Source: Neopestalotiopsis rosae (Eukaryota > Ascomycota > Sordariomycetes > Amphisphaeriales > Sporocadaceae). Taken from it: a stretch of DNA of 64,000 nt. The translations under genes were made by a program, and so were the position numbers. The notes beneath the pieces are model-generated. The model was not told the origin of the DNA. It was given only the letters and a program-made list of their open reading frames with translations, and did no database searches. Location of the stretch: NCBI GenBank assembly GCA_023078685.1, contig JALGAS010000004.1:3286001-3350000 (forward strand). Direction: 5' to 3'. The number at the start of each line of letters is the position of its first letter. Within the stretch, counting starts at the first letter, position 1. Shown one piece after another: positions 42,587-53,307 of the stretch.

Positions 42587-44832
42587 GGTGGTGGATGAAG
42601 AGCCTACAGCGCCATCCGCTATCGAGGGACTGCGAAATGAAAACGCGGCATTGCGCGACCAAATAGCTCAGCTTCAAGTAACACTGGCTAGGGGAAGGCA
42701 TGGAATGCAATTACCTCCATTAGAGACCCTGCTACCAGCATCATCTGCGTTCCCATCATCTTCACGAGGTTCGCCATTGCATGATGGTGACCAGAAAACG
42801 GCCGACTTACGTTCTCGACTAAACATGGCTGGTGATCACAATGCATTCGAGTCTACACTAGAGAGCGTTCAATATGGCACACCATCGGCAGAATATCGTA
42901 ACATCCCCGGCCAAGTTCTCCTTGTGTCTTGGCCCAGTCGTCAGCAGAGCGAACAGATTATTCAGTTCGCCATTGCAGAACTTGGCTGGATTCATTGTGC
43001 AGTGAGCGCCTTACAATTTCAGTCTGAACATACTGCGATGTGGGATGCTTTGGAGTGCGGCTATGTGAGGCCGCTCGGAGAACGCTCCTGGATGGCGGTC
43101 TACTATAGTCTATTAGCGGTCAGTATTCATAATCGATTTTTCGATGGTAAGTATGCAAGAATGCTCACATTGATTTCGGACAGGCTGGAGCATACTATAT
43201 GGAGAATGCGAGTATCGCGCAACTCATGGGCCATGAAGTGGCAGAAGATCTCATACAAACCGAGCCTATCGGTATCATGTACTCGCGCCAGTGGTATTTC
43301 TGTGCCGTTCGCGACTTCAAAGAAGCCGATGTCGAATTTCAAGCAAGCATACACGCTTGTCAAACATTCGCGATTCTAACATTGTGCAATATGCATTTTG
43401 ATGAATCAGAACGCGAATGGCTCATAATGGTTGTGGCAATCCAGACGGCCAGGGCGCTGAAAATGCATCGACTCGGTACGGAGGCTTCCTTTGATAAGAC
43501 TGTTCTAGAGAAGCCAGAATGGGCAACTGTCAGAGGAAGGCAACTTGGGCGCCGTCTTTGGTGGACTCTGGTTATATGTGATTGGTAAGTCGATAGAACA
43601 GCTACTGGCAAGGACTTTCACTTTTGCTAACACATTTTGGCTGTGCCACTCTAGGTTATCTAATCTCAGCACTCGAGCAGCCTCGATATATCCACACTCT
43701 TTCGATTCTGCATTACAAGCATTGAGCGACAACTTGGGAGATGGGGGCATGAGCGACATTGATGGGAGCCTCCCTTCCAATCCATCAGAGTCGAATTCTC
43801 ATACATCTCTACTGCATCACATCATTATAGCTAAAATGGCTTACATAACCTTCTTCAAAATGGATCGGGAGATGACGATTGATCACGTCTTGAAGGCCAT
43901 GAATGCGCTTGACGATTTCGAGCAAAGCCTCCCACTTCCATTTAGGATTAACGGGAATCTTGTGGCAGATAATTACGAGTATACCACGACGTACCTGCGA
44001 ACCATCGGGTGGCAGCGATTTGCCTTATCCATTGGCCCCGAATACATGCGACTATACGTCACTAGGATAGCATTTGGGCGTCGTGTCAGTGGCGACAAGT
44101 CTGGATTGGTGACACATCTCTGGAAGAGGGGCACCGATGCTGCCACCAAGGCGATTCAACGTGTCGCAGACCGCACCATTCCTCTCATGTTTCTGAAGTT
44201 CTGGTACCTGCATATCTCATTGCCTATTTCATCGACAGGAAGAGTTCTTTTGAGCTAATATCTGGCTTCACAGGCCGATCACAGCCTCGGTCATATCTGC
44301 CGGCATCTATATCGTGCTCAATATCTTATGTTTCGACGCAAGGAGTTTTGACGATGTTTCGGTACAGCATGAACTAGTTCAGCAAAGCATCAACTATCTT
44401 CGTCGTGTTGAGCACATCTATTACCAAGCTCGGAAGGGTGCAAACATCCTGACTTATCTGTTACATGTCTGCATGAGACATCCAAGTACAACACCTATAT
44501 CCTGTCTCGCGGATCTCATCAGACACCTTCGAAATGCTAGGCGATCTATAAAGGACAGTTTCAATGACCACGATTGCGAAGTTCAAGGTGAGGTACAGAT
44601 ACCGGTGACGGGCTTTGAATCGATGTTGGCAGAGCCGGATCTTGGAGAAGCATCCCAGGTCCTCAATCAATTTTGGCCTGTTGATGAGGGCTTTGCTACA
44701 TCCTACCCCATTCCATACAACGAGTTTAGTGTTGGTAGCATGGACGAATTACTCCAAAGTCATGGAGTACTCAATGACATGAGTCTCCAGGCTTCCGAGG
44801 GAACTGATCTACACGAGGGCGCCGTACAGTGA
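42587..44832 (+). CDS. fungal-specific transcription-factor-domain protein, zinc cluster not found
   Basis: Exons 42587-43146, 43191-43584, 43655-44203 and 44274-44832, with GTAAGT, GTAAGT and GTACCT donors; about 687 codons. It opens with a leucine-zipper-like stretch ('IEGLRNENAALRDQIAQLQ') that normally follows a Zn2Cys6 cluster. The middle regulatory domain is clear: 'WMAVYYSLLAVSIH', 'MVVAIQTARALKMHRLG' and 'LGRRLWWTLVICDWLSNLS' (the RRxWW motif). An acidic tail follows. No DNA-binding Cys cluster could be found upstream, and the first in-frame ATG in this stretch is at 42705. The acceptor of the first intron is ambiguous (43183 or 43190; only 43190 keeps phase). It may be a 5'-truncated regulator, a regulator with an unresolved first exon, or a DBD-less modulator. 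Confidence 0.75.
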
Positions 44833-47755
44833 TGGATAGGGTCGTGTGTACTTCGTATTGAGGTATACCAAACGGCCCATGACGACGTAGTAATTTTAAA
44901 GCCCAAGGTAACTACTACAACTTTATACCTATGGCTTGTTACGGAAAACACGTTGTGACACAAGTTTAAATCAAATTATCATTGGGTGATCAGCCGCCGC
45001 TGTGAAGCTGCACCACAATCAATAAAGTCACTCCCCCCTGCATGTATATCCGTCTCGATAAATCAGAATAATGAAATTTTCGATTCAAACCTGACTTTAT
45101 TTATCGATCCTAGGAAAGAAAATTGGGAAAAAAAGTCTCTCTGTTTCTAACGAATTTTTTAACTAGTAAGAGAAGAAGTCCACGGTTCTGACTTTTTCCT
45201 ACGATCACGTAAATTGTGGAAGCCTCGATGATTGAACATCTTGCCAGGAGGCAAATGCATCTGCCGGACTTGGTAATTCGCGCCTTGGAGATGGCTTTCT
45301 GCGTCGTCATCGACGTACCTTCGAGACATCAAGTTCGGCGATCCCAACCCATTTCCTGGTCTTTGGCAAGCGCCCCTGTTACAATGGGTCCTCGCGCGAG
45401 TTCGCGCGAGTTGCTTAGTGAGTCTCCACCAATGAACAGGCATCCTCGGATCCGGAGTAGTATAGACTCTGATCTATGTACATTGTACAAGGTTAATATT
45501 TGACTTCTGGATCAAAATGGAGTATCCAAAATCCACCTGCCAGCCTGCATGTCTGCAGTACGATCTTCAAATGACTGATTGCAAATTTTACAAACCTGCA
45601 GCATCAACCAGGTTCAACAACCCGAGCTAATGTTGGATTGCCGGAGAGCCCAGAAAGTCTGATTTATTATCTCATTTGATGGCCGAAAGGGCCCGCTGAT
45701 TATCTTATCTGATCAATCTTTAAATTTCGGCATGGGAGCCCACATGGGCTAAATGTTGACGGCTAATGGTCTCTAGCAGTCCGATGTCGAATAACGTCTA
45801 AATTGACGATACCGGAGATCAGATTCCAACTTGGTCATCGTTTCTGATTCTCCTGAATGCAATTAAAGCTAAAATGGACACTAGTATTGTGGCAAAGAAA
45901 ATCAGATGTGTTCAAGAGGTTGAGTATATAGTTGCCGTTAGGGCAACGTTGGCCAGAGTCAGGAAAGGGAAGGAGAAGGCTTTGAACATCATTTTGAATA
46001 GCTGTCGATCCCTGAGGGTGGGACTTCTCGTTCAAGGAAGGATGACTGGAGATCTGATGCTCAAGTGGTGAGCCAAACACCTGTATATATACACAATCAT
46101 AGGCATCTTTCTGTCCAAGCAGCCTAGGAAATACACCGTGATCGCTCTCAGCCTAGGATTCCTGACATCCGAACTACATTCGCACGGCCTTTGCTCCAGA
46201 GTAGAACTGGGACTGAGAATTGCAAAATAATTCATAGTTCTTTCTGAGTTCTCCATAATACGAGATCCAAAGGGTCGAGACGGGGTTCTGATTTTTTAGA
46301 TAAGACACATCTACGGTTCCACTGGGACGCGATGTCCAAGCTGGCTGAGCGCATGCATTGTCTCGCCGTCCTTATCAAACTGTCATAGCGATATCAGCAA
46401 CTGTGGATACATTTGAGGCTGTATCGGAGGACCTTACTCGAGTCGTGTTCGTAGCACGTGGATGTCCATCACGTAACCAAATCAGGCTGATGCTACAACG
46501 CCATGTAACAAGACGATGAGGCTAGGGTAAGTATTCTGTCAAATTGACACATGTCCGATGTTCGGGTGAGAGCTCATGATGGATGTCGTCGAATCGCTGC
46601 GACTACCGGAGTCTTTCAGATGTCCGAACAGACTCATCGGCAAATGGAAATCCTCAATCTCGGCTTTGGCCATAGACTTCTGTTGTTTGGGAAAATTTTA
46701 GAGTGAAACAGAACCGGTGCCCTTTGATAATTGAGGACAAGTAGGGTACGAATGGGGCTCTATACCGAGAGATTCATTTTGTGGCCCTCCGAGAAACAAA
46801 GAACGGGTCCCCGGGATTCCAAAGCAGTCGACTCGGCAGTCTCCGCAGTATACTGTGCTCTAACCTTAGTATGGAAAGATGCCAGACTGGGCCGTACTTA
46901 AATACCAGTCCCGCTTTACCCACCACGGTCCCCCCAGCCAACCTCGGCGGGGTTCTCTTTTCTGCCGTTGGCAACTTGATCAGCTCGTCGGCCGCATAGG
47001 TTCCCTGCCCAGTGTTTGGGGCTGTTCCTGTTCCAATCCTCTACTGCCCAATACTTGCCAGCCATGGCTTCTTTGAGAAAGCGTGTAATGGGAAGACATC
47101 GAAGCAACGTATCGTGAAGTTTTTCTTTTTTTCTTTTTCAAGAAAACTCGTATCTATCTCCCTCTAAAGAATCACACCAATTCTTGCATCATGGGAAGCA
47201 GTTTCTCCTATTCATCCCACTCCAAAGTTGTTACCTTTCGCCAAAAATTGGTGTGGACGCTTGTCCAATGCATGTCCATCAAGTTTTCCGCACCCGGCAA
47301 ATTGGTTTAACCCTACGACATCGGTGAAAAGTACTATCAGTAAGTCCAAATACTGTAGGGATTCAAGAAATGACCCACGGTCATATACTTGTGACAGAAA
47401 TTTTCTTTCAGAAGGAACCTCGATGTCGCCCTCGCATCCTTCACCCGCCATGAACCCCCCTCATGGTCGCATGTTGACATTGATGCCAAATCGATTTGCA
47501 TCCCTTTCATTTCCCTTCCAAATCATAGCTCAAATAGACTGCTCCTAGAATTCTTGACATCATCAGGGTTACATGGAGCTCGAATGCGTCGTCTCACTTC
47601 CTTCTACTTATGCAGGCATATATACCATTTCAAGTAGCACTTTCTAGCACACTCATAAGACCTCTTCTACCATCTTTCTGGAGCGCCCAAATCTCTCATT
47701 GTGTGTTTCCCCAAACCCATCTCTTCATTTCCATTCACTCTTATCTCGATCCATC
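44833..47755. other. 2.9-kb spacer, no gene recognised
   Basis: AT-rich with only short frames. No tRNA, repeat array or transposon ends were recognised. The right end is the promoter of the kelch gene. Confidence 0.45.
47619..47624 (+). promoter_or_regulatory. candidate TATA box of kelch gene
   Basis: TATATA, 132 nt upstream of the kelch ATG and followed by pyrimidine-rich DNA (CTTCT, CATCTTTCT), as is usual just before fungal transcription starts. Confidence 0.4.
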
Positions 47756-48823
47756 ATGCGGTCCCTTCAGATCCTTGCGCTGAGCGTGGTGGCCACGTCT
47801 CAGATAGCCATAGCGGCCCCGTCTTGCGCGCCTGGTGAATGGGTAGATCTTGCTACCATACCGATTGCGCGTCAAGAGCATGGCACAGCGGCTATCGATA
47901 AAAACACGATCGCTGTGCTTGGTGGTATCGTTCCTACAGACAATGGGACCGAGACGACCGACCTGCTACAGGTTTATGATGTACCCTCCGACACTTGGCG
48001 CACGGCGACTGCAGCACCCTACAAAGTCAACCACCCCAACGTTGCTGCAGTGGGTAGCAAGCTGTACCTGCTTGGTGGCTTGACAGTGGGTCCTACCGTA
48101 TCTGGTCTATCAATGAATTGGGTTGCGTCCAAGGCCTGCCATGTCTATGACCCCGTATCGGACTCCTGGGACGCGTTGCCCGACATGCCAAATGGCACCG
48201 AGAAGGGCAGCGCCATCATGGGTGTGCACGGCGAAATGATCTACCTCGCCGGCGGCATGACTGTGCCCATGACTGGCTACCAGGACGCGGTCAACTCTGT
48301 CCTCTCCTTCAACACCACCTCAAACGCGTGGCAGAGGCTTGCCATGGGCGCAGCCGAGCTTCCAGAGAGTCGTCAACACGCCGCTGGATCCGTGGTTGGA
48401 GACACCTTTTACGTGATTGGTGGCCGACGCTACGGGCAGCTCAACTTTCGCGACACCGTTTTTGAGCTGGACCTGAACAATGTCACGGCAGGCTGGTCGA
48501 CTAGCACCGGTCACATGCCTACATCGCGAGGAGGCATCAACGGCGGCGCTGTAGGCACCAAGTATTACATCTTCGGTGGCGAGGGAAACGTTGACTCCAC
48601 GACGGGTGTTTTCAACCAGACGGATATCTTTGACCTGGAGTCGCAGGAGTGGACAGAGTTGGAGCCCATGGCTGTCCCTCGACACGGAACCCAGGCCGTT
48701 GCCATCGGCGACCGCGTCTATATTCCTGGCGGTGGGTTGCAGCAGGACGGGAAGCAGGTGGTCACCAACGGAACGACTACATCTCAGCAGCCAAGTAATC
48801 ACTTTGATGCTTACTGCGCTTAG
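47756..48823 (+). CDS. secreted kelch-repeat beta-propeller protein
   Basis: Intronless, 355 residues. A signal peptide is present (MRSLQILALSVVATSQIAIA, cleavage near AAP). Five or six kelch repeats are visible through the Gly-Gly pairs and later Trp: 'TIAVLGGIVP..DTWRTA', 'KLYLLGGLTV..DSWDAL', 'MIYLAGGMTV..NAWQRL', 'TFYVIGGRRY..GWSTS', 'KYYIFGGEGN..QEWTEL' and 'RVYIPGGGLQQ'. The fold is a beta-propeller as in galactose oxidase, but the copper ligands and N/C extensions of that enzyme are not evident, so a binding or structural role is more likely. Several N-x-S/T glycosylation sites are present. Substrate unknown. Confidence 0.9.
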   Translation: MRSLQILALSVVATSQIAIAAPSCAPGEWVDLATIPIARQEHGTAAIDKNTIAVLGGIVPTDNGTETTDLLQVYDVPSDTWRTATAAPYKVNHPNVAAVGSKLYLLGGLTVGPTVSGLSMNWVASKACHVYDPVSDSWDALPDMPNGTEKGSAIMGVHGEMIYLAGGMTVPMTGYQDAVNSVLSFNTTSNAWQRLAMGAAELPESRQHAAGSVVGDTFYVIGGRRYGQLNFRDTVFELDLNNVTAGWSTSTGHMPTSRGGINGGAVGTKYYIFGGEGNVDSTTGVFNQTDIFDLESQEWTELEPMAVPRHGTQAVAIGDRVYIPGGGLQQDGKQVVTNGTTTSQQPSNHFDAYCA

Positions 48824-49039
48824 AATACCACCCGCACGTCATTTTGAGGGGTTAGAATTGTTCTTCCCAGAACACAATCGTGCAGCGATGACTTATTCTC
48901 AACCGTATCGGAAAATTACACGTTATTTAGAAATATATGTCGTGTGCAATAAATACATGGCAGGGATTTGCCACGTTCTCTGGATCCTAGTGACTGCCAA
49001 AGTATTCGGGTTTGGGCAAGTTGTTACTACACAAAATCA

Positions 49040-49265
49040 TTGGTCGTGCAGACTTCGTGGACATAACTCCTCACGCCAGATCTTCCGTCTATAATAGATA
49101 CCGCAAGTCTGCTAAAGGTCTTGTTCTCGACGAAGCAGGCGCTATGCACAAGACCGATGCAATCATGGTCTGGGGCCCGACCATGCTCCCGTGTGTCATG
49201 GCCGGCGATGCCAGGCAGCTGCCACCTGCCGCCATGAAGTCCAAGCGAAACTTGTTTGCATAGCA
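49040..49265 (+). pseudogene. fragment of UPF1-like superfamily 1 helicase (arm A)
   Basis: The translation contains helicase landmarks: 'LVLDEAGAM' (motif II, DEAG) and 'WGPTMLPCVMAGDARQLPP' (motif III, GDxxQLPP). Only about 75 residues remain, with no start codon, no Walker A segment and nothing downstream. The frame ends at TAG (49261-49263), where the related arm B has TTG, so a nonsense change is visible. It forms one arm of an inverted pair with arm B. Confidence 0.75.
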
Positions 49266-49365
49266 AGGAATATTAAGTTTTTTTAAAATCTCCTTTATTC
49301 TTTTCTTTTTTTTTTTCAGAAAAAAATAAAGATTTTAAAAGAAATTTAACCGATAATTTCGTAAA

Positions 49366-49770
49366 AGGGTATCCAATTCTCTCCAAATGCTCCAGGACAG
49401 AGACAGCACCTTGCAATATAAACAGATTTTCCTGGCCTTCAGCTTTATGGCTGTGGGATGGTTCTCGAGCCGAGAGGAATCTGCGTATAAAAAGTTGGGC
49501 ACATCATCGTAGATGATCTCTTGGGCGAGATCCAAGAGCCCGTTAAACAATGCGTCTTTGCTCGTTAAGCAAAAAGAGAGGGTATCCGGTTCTCTCCAGG
49601 TGTTCGAGGACAGATATAGCACCTTGCAATGCAAACAGATTTCGCTTGGACTCCATGACGGCAGGAGGCAGCTGCCTTGCATCGCCTGCCATGACATATG
49701 GGCGCATGGTCGGACCCCAACCATTAGCAGACTTGCGGTATCTATTGTAGACGGAAGATCTGCTCTCAAA
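49366..49770 (-). pseudogene. fragment of UPF1-like superfamily 1 helicase (arm B, with internal duplication)
   Basis: Minus-strand copy of arm A that continues further 3': 'VYNRYRKSA', then 'WGPTMRPYVMAGDARQLPP', 'NLFALQGAISVLEHLERTG' and 'LFLLNEQRRIV'. Compared with arm A it lacks about 50 nt that include motif II (DEAG). A stretch of about 63 nt is present twice, at 49581-49643 and 49368-49430, the second with more A/T changes. Broken by stops, so not functional. Confidence 0.72.
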
Positions 49771-49956
49771 TCTGGATTGGCCTGGATCCATAGTGCTACC
49801 AATGCGAGTAGATATATTTCATCTCTTATAACAATATTTATCTAATGCTTATTTCTCAGAGCACAATCAAAGGCTATAGCATAATGCCACGTCTACTACT
49901 TGGATTGGACGAATTTCTCATTCAATCATAATGTGAAACGACCCGCTTCAATAACG

Positions 49957-52900
49957 CTACCACGCAATCCGGGCGATCGGGCCCTTGGGAAAGATCCTCA
50001 CGAGGAGTTTTCTGATCTCGTCCATCATCAAAATTGCCAACGCCAATGGAATTGGGATGAACCAGAACTCAATAGGTACAGAGGCTGTGCCAAAGAGATT
50101 TTGGATACCGGGGACTTCGGTGACGAAGATGGCGATTGCCAGGCTGATCAACATGGACAGGACTAACCAAGGGTTTCGTCTCTCTTTGGTAATGGGGTCC
50201 GCCTGTACTAGGCTCAGGCGACGGTTACGGACCGCGAGAATATTGCCCCATTGTAGGATAACCAGAGTGACAAAATACACGCATTGGCCGGTGTTGTTGA
50301 AGTTTGTGAGCTCTGCCTGGGTGTAGCCGTGGAAGCCTTCCGAGTACCCTTCAAAGAGAAAGAAGAGCTCACTGACGGGAAATCCAGCATATTTCCATAG
50401 GTATAAGAAGAACATAGAATGCGCAATGCACGTCTCCATGAAACCAGTGAATAGGTAGGCTTGGATGTAGATCTTGGCAGTGATGAGATGGTCGCGCTTG
50501 TGGTTGCGGGGCGGCAGTGAGAGGAGGTCAAATTCGGCCTTTTCCATAATGATGGAGAGGGAGAGGAACAAGTCTGTGAAGACGCAAATGATAATCATGA
50601 GGAAGGAGGAAAGAGGCAGTGGCACGCCAAAGAAGACGTTGGCAAGCACTGGCCAGATTTCGGACCAACTACCTGCTGGCAGCAGATACGAGATAACCTT
50701 TTGCAAGTTCTGGAACACGAGGCGACCGAGTCGAATGGCATCAATGATGGAGTCAAACTTGTCCATGAGAATGAGATCTGCCGCCTCAATGGCGACATCA
50801 CTACCCGTGATGACGGCCACGCCAACATCTGCCGCGCGCAGAGCAGGAGCATCATTGACTCCATCGCCAGTCACTGCGACAACGTTGTCTCGGTCCCGAA
50901 ACCTAGAAATTCAACTGTTAGTCTCATAGATGGTAGCAGTGGAGAAGTGAGAACAGGTGAAAACACAGTATAAAACTTACTCGTTCACGATCCGGAGTTT
51001 TTGCTCTGGGGTTGTACGTGCAAACACAATCTCCTCATACTCGCAAATGGCATTCCAATCGTCATCATTTAGGGTGGAGATGTCCTTTCCTTCGACCAAG
51101 AGACTGCGACCCTCTCCAGTCAGCCTCTTCTCCCGGAGTTCCGTAGACGACGGCGTTGAACCAGCGCGAAGGGACTGTACGTCTGCGAGGATAGCATCGG
51201 GCGCAAAGATGCCGATCCTGCGCGCAATGGCCGCGGCGGTAAGACCGTAGTCGCCAGTGACCATGAAGAAGCGGGCGCCAGCCCTGCGACATTCCAACAC
51301 CGTTCGCATCGTCTCGGGTCGGGGAGGGTCAATAATGCCGAGGATGCCAATGATGACAAGGTCCTCGAGCGCGTTGGCAGCTACATGGTCGCTGAAATCA
51401 TTTGTGCCAGGTGCATGAACTGGCGTCATGGACTTCTCGCACAGCATAATGACTCGCTCGGCGTTATTGGAAAGCTCATCCTGGAAAGCCTTGATCGAGT
51501 TGCGAGCTGCTTCATCTAGACGTTCGATGGCGCCACTCTTCGCTGACCAATACTTGGTGCATGCTGGGAGAAGCACGTCGGGGGCACCCTTGACATAAAC
51601 TTGGTGTGGAGCGTGGCCACTGTCTTGGTTTTGGCCATTCTCAAGCATGGTCAACATCCATTTGTTCTTTGAATTGAAGGGGATTTGGAAAAGCTTTCGG
51701 CCAGTATTGGGAGCTTGATTTTGGACGGAACTGGTGAACCGGAGTAGTGCTGCATCGGTGGCATTGCCTTGAACCTTGCGCTCGGCAGTTGGGAGATGGT
51801 GTGTCGTAGGATCAAACGCAGCATCATTACACAGGGACGCTGCTTCGTGAAGTTTCATCAAATGCTCTGCTGCTTCTTTACTTGCCAATGTCTTATGAAC
51901 ATGCTCCGGGGACAACTTGACATCTGCAAAAGCGACCGACGCAACCGACATTACGTTCTGGGTGAGAGTACCAGTCTTGTCGGAACAAATGACATTGACG
52001 CAACCGAGAGTCTCAACAGTTGACAATCCCTTGGGTAGGATGTTGCTCGCCTTCATGCGACGGGCCACCATCATTAGTGTCAATGACACGGCGATAGGCA
52101 TGCCTTCGGGAATGAATGCCACGACGCAGCCCATGACATTGTTCAACATGGCCACGACGTTCATGTACGATGGATGGTCACGGCGCAACCAAAATGTCCA
52201 AGTGAGGGCGATCAAGAGGGCAAGAAGCACCGTAAAGACCACAATGATTCTGACGAATCGCCAAATCTCCTTCTGGATCAGCGTGGGGACTTCCTTGGCG
52301 TCGGCCATGCCTTGTGCGATGCGCCCCATGACTGAGCGATTGCCCGTGAGCACGACTATACCGGTACCGTTACCGTTCACGACCATGGTGCCCATCAAGG
52401 CAATGTTGCGACTCTCCAAGAAGTTGGGGTCCGTGCAGTTGATGGCTCCTTCGATCTCTTCCGGCTCGCCCGTGAGCATGGAGCGATCGAAACGTATGTC
52501 ACCAGAGTGCTCCAGCAGACGGATATCAGCTGGAACCTTGTTGCCAACAGACAGGCTTACGATATCTCCAGCAACCAATTCAGTGGCCGGTAGACTGATC
52601 AATTTGCCCTCACGGAGAACTCGAGTCTCGGAAGGCAACAAGTCCACAATAGACTTCATGGTGCGCGAAGTCGACCAGTCCTGGAATGCATTGAAGGCGG
52701 CTTGGAGCATGATGACGATCAAGACCAAAATTGCCAGAGCAAGATTTGTTGCAGATGGCGGGCTGCTGAGTGGTTGCCAACAGATGAAGAAGATGATGAC
52801 GCCGACCCACAGTATGGAGCAGAAGCCTCCAAAGACGTAAAAGAAGAGTTTCTTGAAGTAGTTGACCCTGGGTTGCGGTAGGTTATTCTTGCCATCGCGT

Positions 52901-53307
52901 TGAATCCTTGTGTTTGCGGCGTTGTCGGAGAGACCCTGGGTGACTGCGACATTGAGCTGCTGGCAGATTTGGTCCTTGTCGAGTTCATGATAGGTAAGGT
53001 TGGCAAAGTAATTCTCAGCCTCCTTTTTGGAATTCTTGAGGTCATTGGAGCTGTCGGGCTCGTGATGGCGAGACTCGGAAACGTGGATCGATAGTGTGCG
53101 GTACTCGATTTGTACGCCAGAGTAGGGAGATGTGGGAGGTATGCGGCTCCGGGAACTGCGACTAGAGGCGCGACTCATCGACCGGGGCCGAATCGCCGCA
53201 TCCGGGCCACGAACGGGCCGTCCTCGGTCCGCGCCGCTCCTGTCGACATCTTGAAAAGTGATTCGAAGCTCGTTGTCATCGTCATTTGGATTTGATGCGG
53301 TCGCCAT
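49957..53307 (-). CDS. P-type ATPase, type IIC (Na+/K+-ATPase alpha-like)
   Basis: Two exons, 53307-50981 and 50902-49957, with a 78-nt phase-2 intron (GTAAGT..TAG); 1090 residues. Motifs: 'MLTGEPE' (actuator, about 277-283), 'PEGMP' in helix 4 (400-404), 'DKTGTLTQN' with phosphorylated Asp about 443, 'KGAPD' in the nucleotide domain and 'TGDGVNDAPAL' (787-797). About ten membrane helices. Helix 6 'CVFTDLFLSLSIIMEKAEFD' is followed by the usual conserved acidic stretch, and the overall pattern is closest to animal-type Na+/K+ or H+/K+ alpha subunits. The typical Na+/K+ 'PEGLL' is PEGMP here. About 70 extra N-terminal residues are Ser/Arg-rich. No beta subunit is adjacent. The transported ion is not determined by sequence. 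Confidence 0.95.

Noticed and set aside
49040..49265. Helicase-like frame as a working gene
   Set aside because: No ATP-binding Walker A, no start, premature stop and only two motifs left; called a pseudogene fragment instead.
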